64,000 bases of DNA from Acidimicrobiia bacterium (GTDB lineage: Bacteria > Actinomycetota > Acidimicrobiia > Acidimicrobiales > Aldehydirespiratoraceae). The notes under the pieces are model-generated. The model was not told the DNA's origin. It did not search any database and was given only the letters and a program-made list of their open reading frames with translations. Every line of letters starts with the position of its first letter. The stretch's first letter is position 1. Of the stretch, positions 43,565 through 52,939 are shown in pieces. The position numbers and the translations under genes are program-made. Location of the stretch: assembly GCA_022821685.1 (NCBI GenBank), contig JAJEDD010000020.1:62001-126000 (forward strand). The letters are read 5' to 3'.

Positions 43565-43613
43565 CCCGCCGCTAGATCGGTGCCGGTCTGAATTGAGGGG
43601 CGCTAGTCTCGCT

Positions 43614-43637
43614 GGCGGCTAGCCGGCCGCCTTTTTT
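43614..43637 (+). terminator. Rho-independent terminator
   Basis: Stem GGCGGC (43614-43619) / GCCGCC (43626-43631), 6-nt loop, then six T. The only clear hairpin-plus-T-run I find in the window; likely ends the thioredoxin-TPR transcript. A TAGTCT hexamer at 43604-43609 just before it could instead make it a leader attenuator. Confidence 0.7.
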
Positions 43638-43675
43638 GTGTCGGTCTCACGGCAAGGCGGCGCGGGAGACGGGCA

Positions 43676-44365
43676 GTGGACACGCCATCTGGCGGTGGCC
43701 GAAAGCTCACCGCAGTGTCGGCGGGCGCGCTGGCCGACCGGCTCGGGGTGTCGGTGGCGGCGGTGGTTCTCGGCGTGCTGGGGGTCATCGGGGCTGCCAT
43801 CGGGGGATGGTGGGCGCTGCGCACCCCGTCGGGGCCGGACCCGGCCGAGATCCTTCCGCGGGCCGGCTCGGTGGAGATCGGTGTCCCGGTTCCGTCGTCG
43901 GTGCCGGATGCGGCTCGGATAGTGGTGGACGTGGTCGGGGCGGTGGTTCGTCCCGGTCTGCACGAGCTTCCCGCCGGGAGTCGGGTGGCCGACGCGGTGG
44001 AGGCGGCGGGAGGGCTCGCGGCTGAGGCCGACCGGATACGGCTCAACCTGGCCGAGCCGCTCATCGACGGGGCCCGCCTGTGGGTGCCCGCGGTCACCGA
44101 AGCGGCGGCCCCCGAAGTCGTCGGCCTTACTTCCGGTTCTGGGGCCGTTGAAGGATCTTCGGCCGGTGCGCTGAATATCAACACCGCGGGCGCGGCTGCG
44201 CTCGAAGAACTGCCCGGCATTGGTCCGGCGCTGGCCGCGGCCATAGTCGAGCATCGCCAGCGGTTCGGCCCGTTCGCTTCGGTCGACGAGTTGACCGAGG
44301 TCTCCGGCATCGGCTCGGTCAAGCTCGAGCAGATCCGCCCCCGGGCCACCGCGAATGGCCCGTAA
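43676..44365 (+). CDS. comEA: ComEA-family DNA-binding competence protein
   Basis: 229 aa. One N-terminal membrane anchor (about residues 25-47), a SLBB-like domain (IVVDVVGAVVRPGLHELPAGSRVADAVEAAGG) and a C-terminal helix-hairpin-helix pair (LNINTAGAAALEELPGIGPALAAAIVEHR, VSGIGSVKLEQIRP) that binds double-stranded DNA during uptake. GTG start with GGGAG 7 nt upstream. comEC follows after 24 nt, the normal order for a natural-transformation operon. Confidence 0.94.
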   Translation: MDTPSGGGRKLTAVSAGALADRLGVSVAAVVLGVLGVIGAAIGGWWALRTPSGPDPAEILPRAGSVEIGVPVPSSVPDAARIVVDVVGAVVRPGLHELPAGSRVADAVEAAGGLAAEADRIRLNLAEPLIDGARLWVPAVTEAAAPEVVGLTSGSGAVEGSSAGALNINTAGAAALEELPGIGPALAAAIVEHRQRFGPFASVDELTEVSGIGSVKLEQIRPRATANGP

Positions 44366-44389
44366 CGGTGCCGGCCGGCGGTTGGTCCG

Positions 44390-46333
44390 ATGCCTGGTGA
44401 GGGTGGCGACCCGAAAGGGTTGAGCAGCCCTCAGCGCGTGCCGGGCGGTGGGACTCGACGGGGGCGGTCACGGTGCCTGGCGGATGAGGGCTGGTGTGCG
44501 TTTGGGCGCTGTGTGACTGTCGTGAAAGCTGGGGCTTTGCGAGGGGGCTGGGCTGGGCCGGTGATGCCCTACGCGGCCGCGGTCGGTGCGGTCGCGGGAG
44601 CGTGGCTGCTGGTGGGAGTGCCGCTGGCGGTGGTCGCAATACTGGCCGGGGCGTGTCTGTGGAGGCCGAGCCCGCTGCTCGTGCTGGTGGCGGTTGCGGC
44701 CCTGGCCGGGTTCCTCGGATCAAGAGCGCTGGACGGTCTCGCCGATCCGCCCTCGGGACCGGTCGAGGGCTGGGTCCGGCTGCTGGACGACCCCCGGCCG
44801 CTGGGCACGAACGGTATCCGGGTCACGGTCCGCCAAGGCCGTGCCAGGCTGGAGGCCAGGGCCTACGGGGCGGTGGCCGCCAGGCTCGACGACCTGCTGG
44901 CCGGCGAGCGGGTGCACGTCTCGGGCACGGCACGGCCTGCCGCCAGCGACTGGCACCGCTGGCGGCACGTTGCCGGCACTCTCAACGTCAACGCAGTGGG
45001 CGAGCGAGGCGCAGCGGCGCCGCTGGCAGCGTTCACCAACCACATTCGACGACTGCTGGAATCCGGGGCTCGCAGCCTGTCCGACGACAGCCGAGCCATG
45101 TTCGCGGGGATGGTCTACGGCGATGACCGCAGCCAGTCGCCCCGCCTCTACGACGACTTCCGGGCCGCCGGCCTGGGCCATCTGCTGGTGGTGTCGGGAC
45201 AGAACGTCGCCTTTGTGCTGGCGCTGGCCTCGCCGCTGGTGGTCCGCACCCGCCCCGGCGTTCGGCTGATGGTGTTGCTGGCGCTGCTGGCCGTGTTCGC
45301 GGTGCTCACCCGCTTCGAGCCCTCGGTGTTGCGGGCAGTGACCATGGCCGGGGTGGCCGTGACCAGTGCGGCGCTGGGCCGTCCCGAGACCGGTCGCAGA
45401 ACCCTGGCCTGGGCGGTGGCCGCAGTGGTGGTGGCCGATCCGTTCCTAGTGCGGGTGCTGGCGTTCCAGCTCTCGGTGTGCGCCACCGGCGGACTGCTGT
45501 GGATCACGCCCGCGCTGGCCGAGAAGCTGCCCGGTCCCCGCCCGCTGGCGCTGGCGGCGGCGACCACCGCCGGAGCCCAGTTGGCGGTGATGCCGCTGCT
45601 GGTGGCGGTGTTCGGCGCGGTGCCCGTGGCCTCGCTGCCGGCCAATGTGGCCGCCGGTCCCGCCACCGCGCCGGTGATGATGTGGGGCCTCACCGGCGGG
45701 CTGTTCGCCGGGATCATCGGCGAGCCGGTGGCCTGGCTCATCCACCGGCCCACTGCGGCGCTGCTGTGGTGGGTGCGGACCGTGGCCGCGGCCGCCGCGG
45801 GCGCGCCACCGGCGATGCTCGGTGCCGGCGGCGCGGCGGCGGTCGGGGCCGGTGTGGCATTCATGCTCGTGTCTCGCCGGCTGGAGCGGGCCAAGTTGGC
45901 GGGTGTGGCGGGTACGGCGGTGATGACCGTCGCACTGGTTCACAGCGGGCTGGCCGCCGCGTCGCCCCCACCGGGCTGGTCAGAGGCCGCCGGAGCGAGG
46001 CTGTTCTGGCACGAGTCCGCCGCGGTGGTGGTGTTGGACGAGCCGGTGCGGCCCAGCGATCTGCTGGAGTCGCTGCGCCTGGCCGGGATGCGCCGGGCTG
46101 ACCTGATAGTGGCGGCCGCCGGCGGCGCGTCGGACGCCCACGCGGTGCTGGCGTTGCGCGACCGCTACCGCGGCGCGGCGGCGGTGGCCCCGCCCATGCA
46201 CCGGGTGCCGGGGGCGCGCACCGTTCGCACCGGCGACGTGGTGCAGGTTGGCTCGGTGACGGTGGAGGTCGTGTCCGACTCGCCGGAACTCACCGTCGAG
46301 GTCACTATCGGCCGTAACATCGGGCCACCATGA
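44390..46333 (+). CDS. comEC: ComEC/Rec2-family DNA-uptake channel, degenerate beta-lactamase domain
   Basis: Up to 647 aa. N-terminal helices and an OB-like DUF4131 region (GPVEGWVRLLDDPRP), then the competence domain with GMVYGDDRSQSPRLYDDFRAAGLGHLLVVSGQNV (the classic G-L-x-H-L-x-x-x-S-G-x-N/H motif) and about ten membrane segments. The C-terminal ~130 residues match the position of the metallo-beta-lactamase domain but have no HxHxDH or other metal motif, so strand degradation at the channel is probably not encoded here. ATG 44390 is the outermost start; GTG 44513 would remove a hydrophilic 41-residue tail and may be the true one. Overlaps holA by 4 nt. Confidence 0.9.
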   Translation: MPGEGGDPKGLSSPQRVPGGGTRRGRSRCLADEGWCAFGRCVTVVKAGALRGGWAGPVMPYAAAVGAVAGAWLLVGVPLAVVAILAGACLWRPSPLLVLVAVAALAGFLGSRALDGLADPPSGPVEGWVRLLDDPRPLGTNGIRVTVRQGRARLEARAYGAVAARLDDLLAGERVHVSGTARPAASDWHRWRHVAGTLNVNAVGERGAAAPLAAFTNHIRRLLESGARSLSDDSRAMFAGMVYGDDRSQSPRLYDDFRAAGLGHLLVVSGQNVAFVLALASPLVVRTRPGVRLMVLLALLAVFAVLTRFEPSVLRAVTMAGVAVTSAALGRPETGRRTLAWAVAAVVVADPFLVRVLAFQLSVCATGGLLWITPALAEKLPGPRPLALAAATTAGAQLAVMPLLVAVFGAVPVASLPANVAAGPATAPVMMWGLTGGLFAGIIGEPVAWLIHRPTAALLWWVRTVAAAAAGAPPAMLGAGGAAAVGAGVAFMLVSRRLERAKLAGVAGTAVMTVALVHSGLAAASPPPGWSEAAGARLFWHESAAVVVLDEPVRPSDLLESLRLAGMRRADLIVAAAGGASDAHAVLALRDRYRGAAAVAPPMHRVPGARTVRTGDVVQVGSVTVEVVSDSPELTVEVTIGRNIGPP

Positions 46334-47346
46334 GTGTCCAGCTCCTCAGCGGCGACGATCCTGTGCTGGTGGCCGAGGCGGTAGCCCGAGTCGTCAAGGA
46401 GGCGCTGGGCGACGAGGACCGCAGCCTGGCGCTGGAACAGCTCGACGAGACCAGCTGGCGCGATCCCGACGGCGGCTGGCGGCTGGCCCCGCTGGTGGAC
46501 GCCGCCCAGACCGAGCCATTCCTCACGTCGCGCCGGGTGGTGGTGGGACGCCACCTGGCCCGCTTCTCCCGCAAGGGTGACACCGACGAGCTGGTGCGCC
46601 TGCTCGAGACGCTGCCGGACACCACCCATTTGGTGCTGGTGTGGGAGCGGGGCGCCGATCCACCGATGGGCGGGCGCATGCCGGCGGTGCCCAAGGCCCT
46701 GGCGGCCGCGGTGAACGAGGCGGGAGGCGACTCGCTGAGCGTCACCCCGCCGAGGGGCAAGTCCGATGCTCACAAATGGCTGCGCAGCCAGCTCGAACAG
46801 TCGGGCCTGCGCTTCGAGCCCGCCGCGGTGGCGGCCGTCGACGACCTGGTGGGCGCCGACCGCGGCAACATCGTCGGGCTGCTGCGAACCCTGGCGGGGG
46901 CGCTGGGAACCGGAGCGGCCGTCAGCGCCGACGATGTGGCCGTCTACGGCGGAGACCCCGGCTCGGTGGTCCCGTGGGAGCTCGACGACGCCATCGACCG
47001 GGGCGACATCGGCGAGTCGCTGAGGGTGCTGCACCGGCTGCTGCCGTCGCGCCATCCGCTGCAGATGCTGACCGCGCTGGGAGGCCGGTATCAGCGGATG
47101 CTGCGCCTCGACGGCGCGGGCGCGGCCGACGAGCGCCAGGCCGCGCAGATCCTGGAAATGAAGGGCTCGACCTTCCCGGCGAAGAAGATCCTGGGCCAGA
47201 CCCGCAGGCTGGGCTCAGAGAAGGTGGCCCGGGCCATCCGGCTGCTGGCCGACGCCGACCTCGCCCTGCGGGGAACGCTCGACTGGCCCGACGAGCTGGT
47301 GATGGAGGTGCTGGTCGCCCGGCTGGCCGCCCTGTCGTCCCGCTGA
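46330..47346 (+). CDS. holA: DNA polymerase III subunit delta
   Basis: 338 aa clamp-loader subunit that opens the beta sliding clamp. N-terminal VQLLSGDDPVLVAEAVARVV, clamp-contacting segment, LVLVWERG, then LVGADRGNIVGLLRTLAGAL and the C-terminal collar domain (QMLTALGGRYQRML, TFPAKKILGQTRRLG). Start overlaps the comEC stop by 4 nt (ATGA). comEC-holA-rpsT is a widely conserved actinobacterial order. Convergent with rpsT, 15-nt gap. Confidence 0.93.
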   Translation: MSVQLLSGDDPVLVAEAVARVVKEALGDEDRSLALEQLDETSWRDPDGGWRLAPLVDAAQTEPFLTSRRVVVGRHLARFSRKGDTDELVRLLETLPDTTHLVLVWERGADPPMGGRMPAVPKALAAAVNEAGGDSLSVTPPRGKSDAHKWLRSQLEQSGLRFEPAAVAAVDDLVGADRGNIVGLLRTLAGALGTGAAVSADDVAVYGGDPGSVVPWELDDAIDRGDIGESLRVLHRLLPSRHPLQMLTALGGRYQRMLRLDGAGAADERQAAQILEMKGSTFPAKKILGQTRRLGSEKVARAIRLLADADLALRGTLDWPDELVMEVLVARLAALSSR

Positions 47347-47361
47347 CCCGGCGGCCGGCGG

Positions 47362-47634
47362 TCAGTCCTCGTCGGACCGGAGTCGCTGGACCTCGCGCAC
47401 CAGCCGGCTCTTGCGGCGGGCCGCGGTGTTCTTGTGGATCACACCCTTGGCCACCGCCTTGTCGATCCGCTTGATGGCGAGGCGCAGGGTCTCATCGGCA
47501 GCCTCGTCGTCGTGGTCGACCGCGGCCAGCGCTGCCTTGGTCCGGGTGTTCACCTCGGAGCGAACCGTCCGGTTGCGCAGCCGGCGCTTCTCGTTCTGCC
47601 GGTTGCGCTTGATCTGGGACTTGATGTTGGCCAC
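47362..47634 (-). CDS. rpsT: 30S ribosomal protein S20
   Basis: About 90 aa, binds 16S rRNA. Starts ANIKSQIKRNRQNEKRR and continues VRSEVNTRTKAALAAVD and HKNTAARRKSRLVR, the normal S20 pattern. GTG 47634 gives the canonical ANIKSQ N-terminus with AGG about 7 nt upstream; GTG 47640 two codons earlier is possible. Transcribed divergently from lepA from overlapping -10 elements. Confidence 0.96.
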   Translation of the reverse strand: MANIKSQIKRNRQNEKRRLRNRTVRSEVNTRTKAALAAVDHDDEAADETLRLAIKRIDKAVAKGVIHKNTAARRKSRLVREVQRLRSDED

Positions 47635-47697
47635 GCTCACCTGCCGTCGTGTTGGGCCGTTGGGCCGGTCGTGCTGGGCCCGTAGAGCCGACGGCCG

Positions 47698-47707
47698 AGG
47701 CTAGCGT
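47698..47707. promoter_or_regulatory. Overlapping divergent -10 hexamers of rpsT and lepA
   Basis: The palindromic GCTAGC contains TAGCCT on the minus strand (47703 to 47698) for rpsT and TAGCGT on the plus strand (47702-47707) for lepA, sharing two bases. RNA polymerase could occupy only one at a time. Confidence 0.45.
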
Positions 47708-47764
47708 TGCCCCGCCGCCGTCGCACCGTCGCGCCCCGCCCGAGGGCGCCGACACGAGAGCCCC

Positions 47765-49549
<1,785 letters not shown>

Positions 49550-49651
49550 CAGGCCCGGGCCGCAGCGGGCGGGTGGCGGCTTCAGCCCGGCGCCGGTCGG
49601 CCGGCGGCTCGGCGTCGGTCGGGTGGCATCTCTGCGGTCATGTCGGACGGG

Positions 49652-49657
49652 TAGCAT
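49652..49657 (+). promoter_or_regulatory. -10 hexamer TAGCAT, leaderless start of hrcA
   Basis: TAGCAT ends 7 nt before the ATG at 49665. A similar but TA-less copy (GGGTGGCATCT) lies about 28 nt upstream, a short local duplication. Confidence 0.5.
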
Positions 49658-49664
49658 CTGCGCC

Positions 49665-50657
49665 ATGCTCGACGACCGCAAGGCCGCCATCCTCTACGCC
49701 GTCGTCCAGGAGTACATCAGCACCGCCCAGCCGGTGGGCTCGGGCCGGGTGGCGCGCTCGCCGGGGATCGACGCCTCCCCGGCCACCGTCCGCAGCGAAA
49801 TGGCCGCGCTGTCCGAGCAGCAGTACCTGATCCAGCCCCACACCAGCGCGGGCCGGGTGCCCACCGTCAAGGGCTACCGCTTCTTCGTGGACCAGTGGCG
49901 GCGGCGGTCGCCTGCGCCGGTGTTGCCCGCCGCCGACCGGCAGCAGGTGAACGAGTTCTTCGCCGTTTCCCACGGAGGGTTCGAGTCGATCCTGTCCGAC
50001 ACCACCGGCCTGCTGTCGGATCTCACCGACTGGACGGCGGTGGTGGTGGCGCCCAGCCCCGCGGCGGCCACCGTCCGCTCGGCCCAGCTGGTGGAGCTCT
50101 CCGGCGGCGTGGTCATGGTGGTGGCGGTCATGTCCAACGGCGTGATCGAGAAGCGCACCATCGATGTGCCCGCCGACACCTCCGCCGAAGTGGTGGCCGA
50201 CGCCTCGCAGCGGCTGGCCCGCCGGGTGGTGGGGCGGACCCTGGCCGAGATCGACGACGGCGACGAGCCCGACGACCGGCTGCTGGCCGCGGCCATCGCC
50301 GCTTTGGGGGAGGCCCGCGCCCACCGCGAGGTGTTCGTGGGCGGCACCTCGAAGCTGGCCGCCGCCTTCGACGCGGTGGAGCAGCTCAGCGAGGTTCTGG
50401 GACTGCTGGAGCAGCAGCTCGTGGTGGTGACGCTGATGCGCCGGGTGATCGACGGAGGTCGGCGGGTGGCCATCGGCGACGAGACCGGAGTGCCCTCGCT
50501 GGCGGAGTGCTCGCTGGTGCTGGCCCCCTACAGCGCCGAGGGCACCGACGGCGGGGCCATCGGCATCGTCGGACCCACCCGGATGGACTATCCGCAGGCG
50601 CTGTCGGCGGTGGCGGCGGTGAGCAGCCGGCTCGGCTCAGCCCTCGGCGACGCCTGA
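49665..50657 (+). CDS. hrcA: Heat-inducible transcription repressor HrcA
   Basis: About 330 aa. N-terminal winged helix (AILYAVVQEYISTAQPVGSG, SPATVRSEMAALSEQQYLIQPHTSAGRVPT) and the C-terminal GAF-like domain with VGPTRMDYPQALSAV. HrcA represses chaperone genes by binding CIRCE inverted repeats; I find no CIRCE upstream of hrcA or dnaJ here. ATG 49665 is chosen over a TTG-type extension upstream because of the leaderless -10. dnaJ follows after 30 nt. Confidence 0.95.
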   Translation: MLDDRKAAILYAVVQEYISTAQPVGSGRVARSPGIDASPATVRSEMAALSEQQYLIQPHTSAGRVPTVKGYRFFVDQWRRRSPAPVLPAADRQQVNEFFAVSHGGFESILSDTTGLLSDLTDWTAVVVAPSPAAATVRSAQLVELSGGVVMVVAVMSNGVIEKRTIDVPADTSAEVVADASQRLARRVVGRTLAEIDDGDEPDDRLLAAAIAALGEARAHREVFVGGTSKLAAAFDAVEQLSEVLGLLEQQLVVVTLMRRVIDGGRRVAIGDETGVPSLAECSLVLAPYSAEGTDGGAIGIVGPTRMDYPQALSAVAAVSSRLGSALGDA

Positions 50658-50687
50658 GACGGCCGGCCGCACCTGAAGCGAGCCCCG

Positions 50688-51806
50688 ATGGCCGACCACT
50701 ACGAAACGCTGGGGGTGGAGCGCGGCGCCACCGACGAGGAGCTCAAGCGGGCCTACCGCAAGAAGGCCCGCCAGTACCACCCCGATGCCAACCCCGGCGA
50801 CGCCTCCGCCGAGGCCCGCTTCAAGGAGGTGAGTGCGGCCTACGAGGTGCTGTCGGATCCGGAGCGCCGCTCGCGCTATGACCGCTTCGGCACCGACGAC
50901 GCCTCGGCGGCCCGCATGGCCGATCCGTTCAGCGGGGGGCTGGGCGGCATCTTCGACGCCTTCTTCGGCGGCGAGTCGCCCTTCGGGGGCTTCGGCTCGG
51001 GTTCGCGTCGCCAGGGCCCGCCCGCGGGCGAGGATCTGGAGGCCCATGTCGATCTCGATCTCCATGAGGTGGTGTTCGGGGCCGAGCGGGAGGTGTCGGT
51101 GCGCACCGCGGTGCGCTGCGAGTCCTGCGACGGCAGCGGGGCCTCCGACGGCACCTCGCCGGTGCGGTGCTCGAAGTGCGGCGGCTCGGGCCAGGTCCGG
51201 GCCGTGCGCCAGTCGATGCTGGGCCAGATGGTGACCGCCGCGCCCTGCGATGTGTGCGGCGGGCTGGGCGAGATGATCGAGCAGCCCTGCAGCGACTGCG
51301 ATGGCCACGGGCGGATGCTGGAGCGCCGCACCTACAGCGTGCAGGTGCCGGTGGGCGTGGACGACGGCACCACCCTGCGGCTGAGCGGCAGGGGAGCGGC
51401 CGGTGCCCGGGGGGGTCCCCACGGCGATCTCTACGTGCACACCCGGGTGCGTCCTCATCCGCGCTTTCACCGCAACGGCAGCGATCTGGTGCATGAGCTG
51501 CATGTGCCGTTCACGCAGGCTGCGCTGGGGGCCAAGCTCGACTACGAGACGCTCGACGGCAGCGAGGAGATCGTGATCGCCAAGGGCACCGAGACCGGTG
51601 CGGTGCTGCGGCTGCGGGGCCGGGGCGTGCCCCATGTGCGGGGCCGGGGCCGGGGTGATCTGCTGATCCAGCTGGTGGTGGACGTGCCCGACGACCTGAC
51701 CGGCGAGCAGGAGGAGCTGGTGCGCCGGCTGGCCGAGTTGCGGGGCGAGGAGGTCGCCGAGCCCAGCGAGGGCCTGCTGGGCCGCATCCGCACCGCCTTC
51801 AGATGA
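50688..51806 (+). CDS. dnaJ: Chaperone DnaJ (type I)
   Basis: 372 aa co-chaperone that stimulates DnaK. J domain with HPD written YRKKARQYHPDANPG, a Gly/Phe-rich linker (about residues 78-115), four CxxCxGxG zinc repeats (CESCDGSG, CSKCGGSG, CDVCGGLG, CSDCDGHG) and the C-terminal substrate domains. Pairing with hrcA rather than with dnaK-grpE is the standard arrangement of the second actinobacterial dnaJ (dnaJ2). Confidence 0.96.
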   Translation: MADHYETLGVERGATDEELKRAYRKKARQYHPDANPGDASAEARFKEVSAAYEVLSDPERRSRYDRFGTDDASAARMADPFSGGLGGIFDAFFGGESPFGGFGSGSRRQGPPAGEDLEAHVDLDLHEVVFGAEREVSVRTAVRCESCDGSGASDGTSPVRCSKCGGSGQVRAVRQSMLGQMVTAAPCDVCGGLGEMIEQPCSDCDGHGRMLERRTYSVQVPVGVDDGTTLRLSGRGAAGARGGPHGDLYVHTRVRPHPRFHRNGSDLVHELHVPFTQAALGAKLDYETLDGSEEIVIAKGTETGAVLRLRGRGVPHVRGRGRGDLLIQLVVDVPDDLTGEQEELVRRLAELRGEEVAEPSEGLLGRIRTAFR

Positions 51807-51903
51807 GCGGCCCGGCATCCGGCTCGCCAGTTGATTGCCTGGCCCGGTGCCTGGCAACCCAAGGCCTTGAGGCGGCAGCGGCGGTGCGGTCGGTGGCAGG
51901 CTG

Positions 51904-52632
51904 GTGAGCGGCTCGGACACGGTCGCGGGCGGTGCGGGTTCGGGCCCGCATGTTCTGGTCGCCGATGTGGACGCGCCCGAACTGGACACCGACGACCGGC
52001 ATCATCTGGAGAGAGCGCTTCGGCTGCGTTCGGGTGATCTTCTGACCGTCGGTGACGGCGCGGGCCGGTGGCGGCCGTGCCGCTACGGGGATCTGATCGC
52101 GCCGGCGGGCGATGTCGTGGCGACTGCTTCACCGAGCCCGGCGCTGGCCGTGGGCTTCGCGGTGCTGAAGGGGGGACGCTCCGAGACCATCGTGCAGAAG
52201 CTCACCGAGCTGGGAGTGGACCGGATCGCGCCTTTCGTGGCCGAGCGTTCCGTGGCGCGCTGGGATGAGGTCAAGACGGCCCGGCTGGTGCAGCGGTGGC
52301 AGCGGGTGGCCCGCGAGGCGGTGATGCAGTGCCGCCGTCTGTGGCTGCCGCGGGTGGAGCCGGTGCGGACTTTCGGTGAACTCGACCTGGAGGGGGCCGC
52401 GCTGGCGGTGACCGAGGGCAGAGCCCTAGCGGCGGGGGAAAACTTCGTGCTGGTCGGCCCCGAGGGCGGCTGGACCGGCGCAGAGCTGGCGGCAGTGGAT
52501 CGCCACGTCTGCCTGGGTCCGCACACAATGCGGGCCGAGACGGCCGCAATCGCAGCGGGTGCATTGCTGGGTGCTCGCCGCAGCGGCCATCTGCCCGCGG
52601 CCGGAGACACAATAGGACGCGCCAATGGGTGA
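51904..52632 (+). CDS. rsmE: 16S rRNA (uracil-1498-N3)-methyltransferase
   Basis: 242 aa SPOUT-class methyltransferase. ERALRLRSGDLLTVGDGAGR in the PUA-like N-terminus, KGGRSETIVQKLTELGVDRIAPF, then the knot GPEGGWTGAELAAV and LGPHTMRAETAAIAAGALL; all standard. Located after dnaJ as in most Actinobacteria. The stop codon TGA lies in the right-end remnant of repeat family 1 at 52622-52662, so the last codons are repeat-derived. Confidence 0.95.
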   Translation: MSGSDTVAGGAGSGPHVLVADVDAPELDTDDRHHLERALRLRSGDLLTVGDGAGRWRPCRYGDLIAPAGDVVATASPSPALAVGFAVLKGGRSETIVQKLTELGVDRIAPFVAERSVARWDEVKTARLVQRWQRVAREAVMQCRRLWLPRVEPVRTFGELDLEGAALAVTEGRALAAGENFVLVGPEGGWTGAELAAVDRHVCLGPHTMRAETAAIAAGALLGARRSGHLPAAGDTIGRANG

Positions 52633-52662
52633 GAGCCAGTCGCGTCGCACCGGGGACTGAGC
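52622..52662 (-). repeat. Repeat family 1 right-end remnant (copy F) carrying the rsmE stop codon
   Basis: CCAATGGGTGAGAGCCAGTC then GCGTCGCACCGGGG matches the end of copy E (CCAATTGGTGAGAGCCAGTC then GTGTCGCAGCGGGG). The rsmE TGA is the TGA of GGTGAGAG. Confidence 0.65.
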
Positions 52663-52666
52663 GCTG

Positions 52667-52939
52667 CTACCTGCTCGGCCCAAAATCTGGTCGATTTTCG
52701 ATGTCGCTGATCTTGAAAAGATCCTCGGGCGCTGTCGGTGTGATGTCGGGGCCGCGGCCGGGCGTCGGGGCGGCGTCGATATCGGTGATCTTGAAGAGCT
52801 CCTGGGCAGCGACAGGTGCGTCGTCGGGGGTCTGGGCGGCGCCTGGGGCCGAACCGATATCGCGAACGGCGTAGGGAGGCGGGTTGGCCGCTGCGACCAA
52901 GGTCAGCGCGGCAACTGCGATCGGTCGCCCGAGAATCAC
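52667..52939 (-). CDS. Small secreted repeat protein, coupled to the pseudokinase
   Basis: About 90 aa, starting at GTG 52939 that overlaps the stop of the upstream pseudokinase gene (GTGA). A signal-peptide-like N-terminus (ILGRPIAVAALTLVAAA) is followed by imperfect repeats AVRDIG, LFKITDIDAAPTPG and LFKISDIENRPDFG, spaced by Pro/Ala-rich sequence. I do not recognise a family. Translational coupling with the membrane pseudokinase suggests an exported partner. Being so short, it needs experimental support, but signal, repeats and coupling agree. Confidence 0.6.
   Translation of the reverse strand: MILGRPIAVAALTLVAAANPPPYAVRDIGSAPGAAQTPDDAPVAAQELFKITDIDAAPTPGRGPDITPTAPEDLFKISDIENRPDFGPSR

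Noticed and set aside
49550..49664. CIRCE operator expected before hrcA/dnaJ
   Set aside because: No TTAGCACTC-type inverted repeat is present upstream of either gene.
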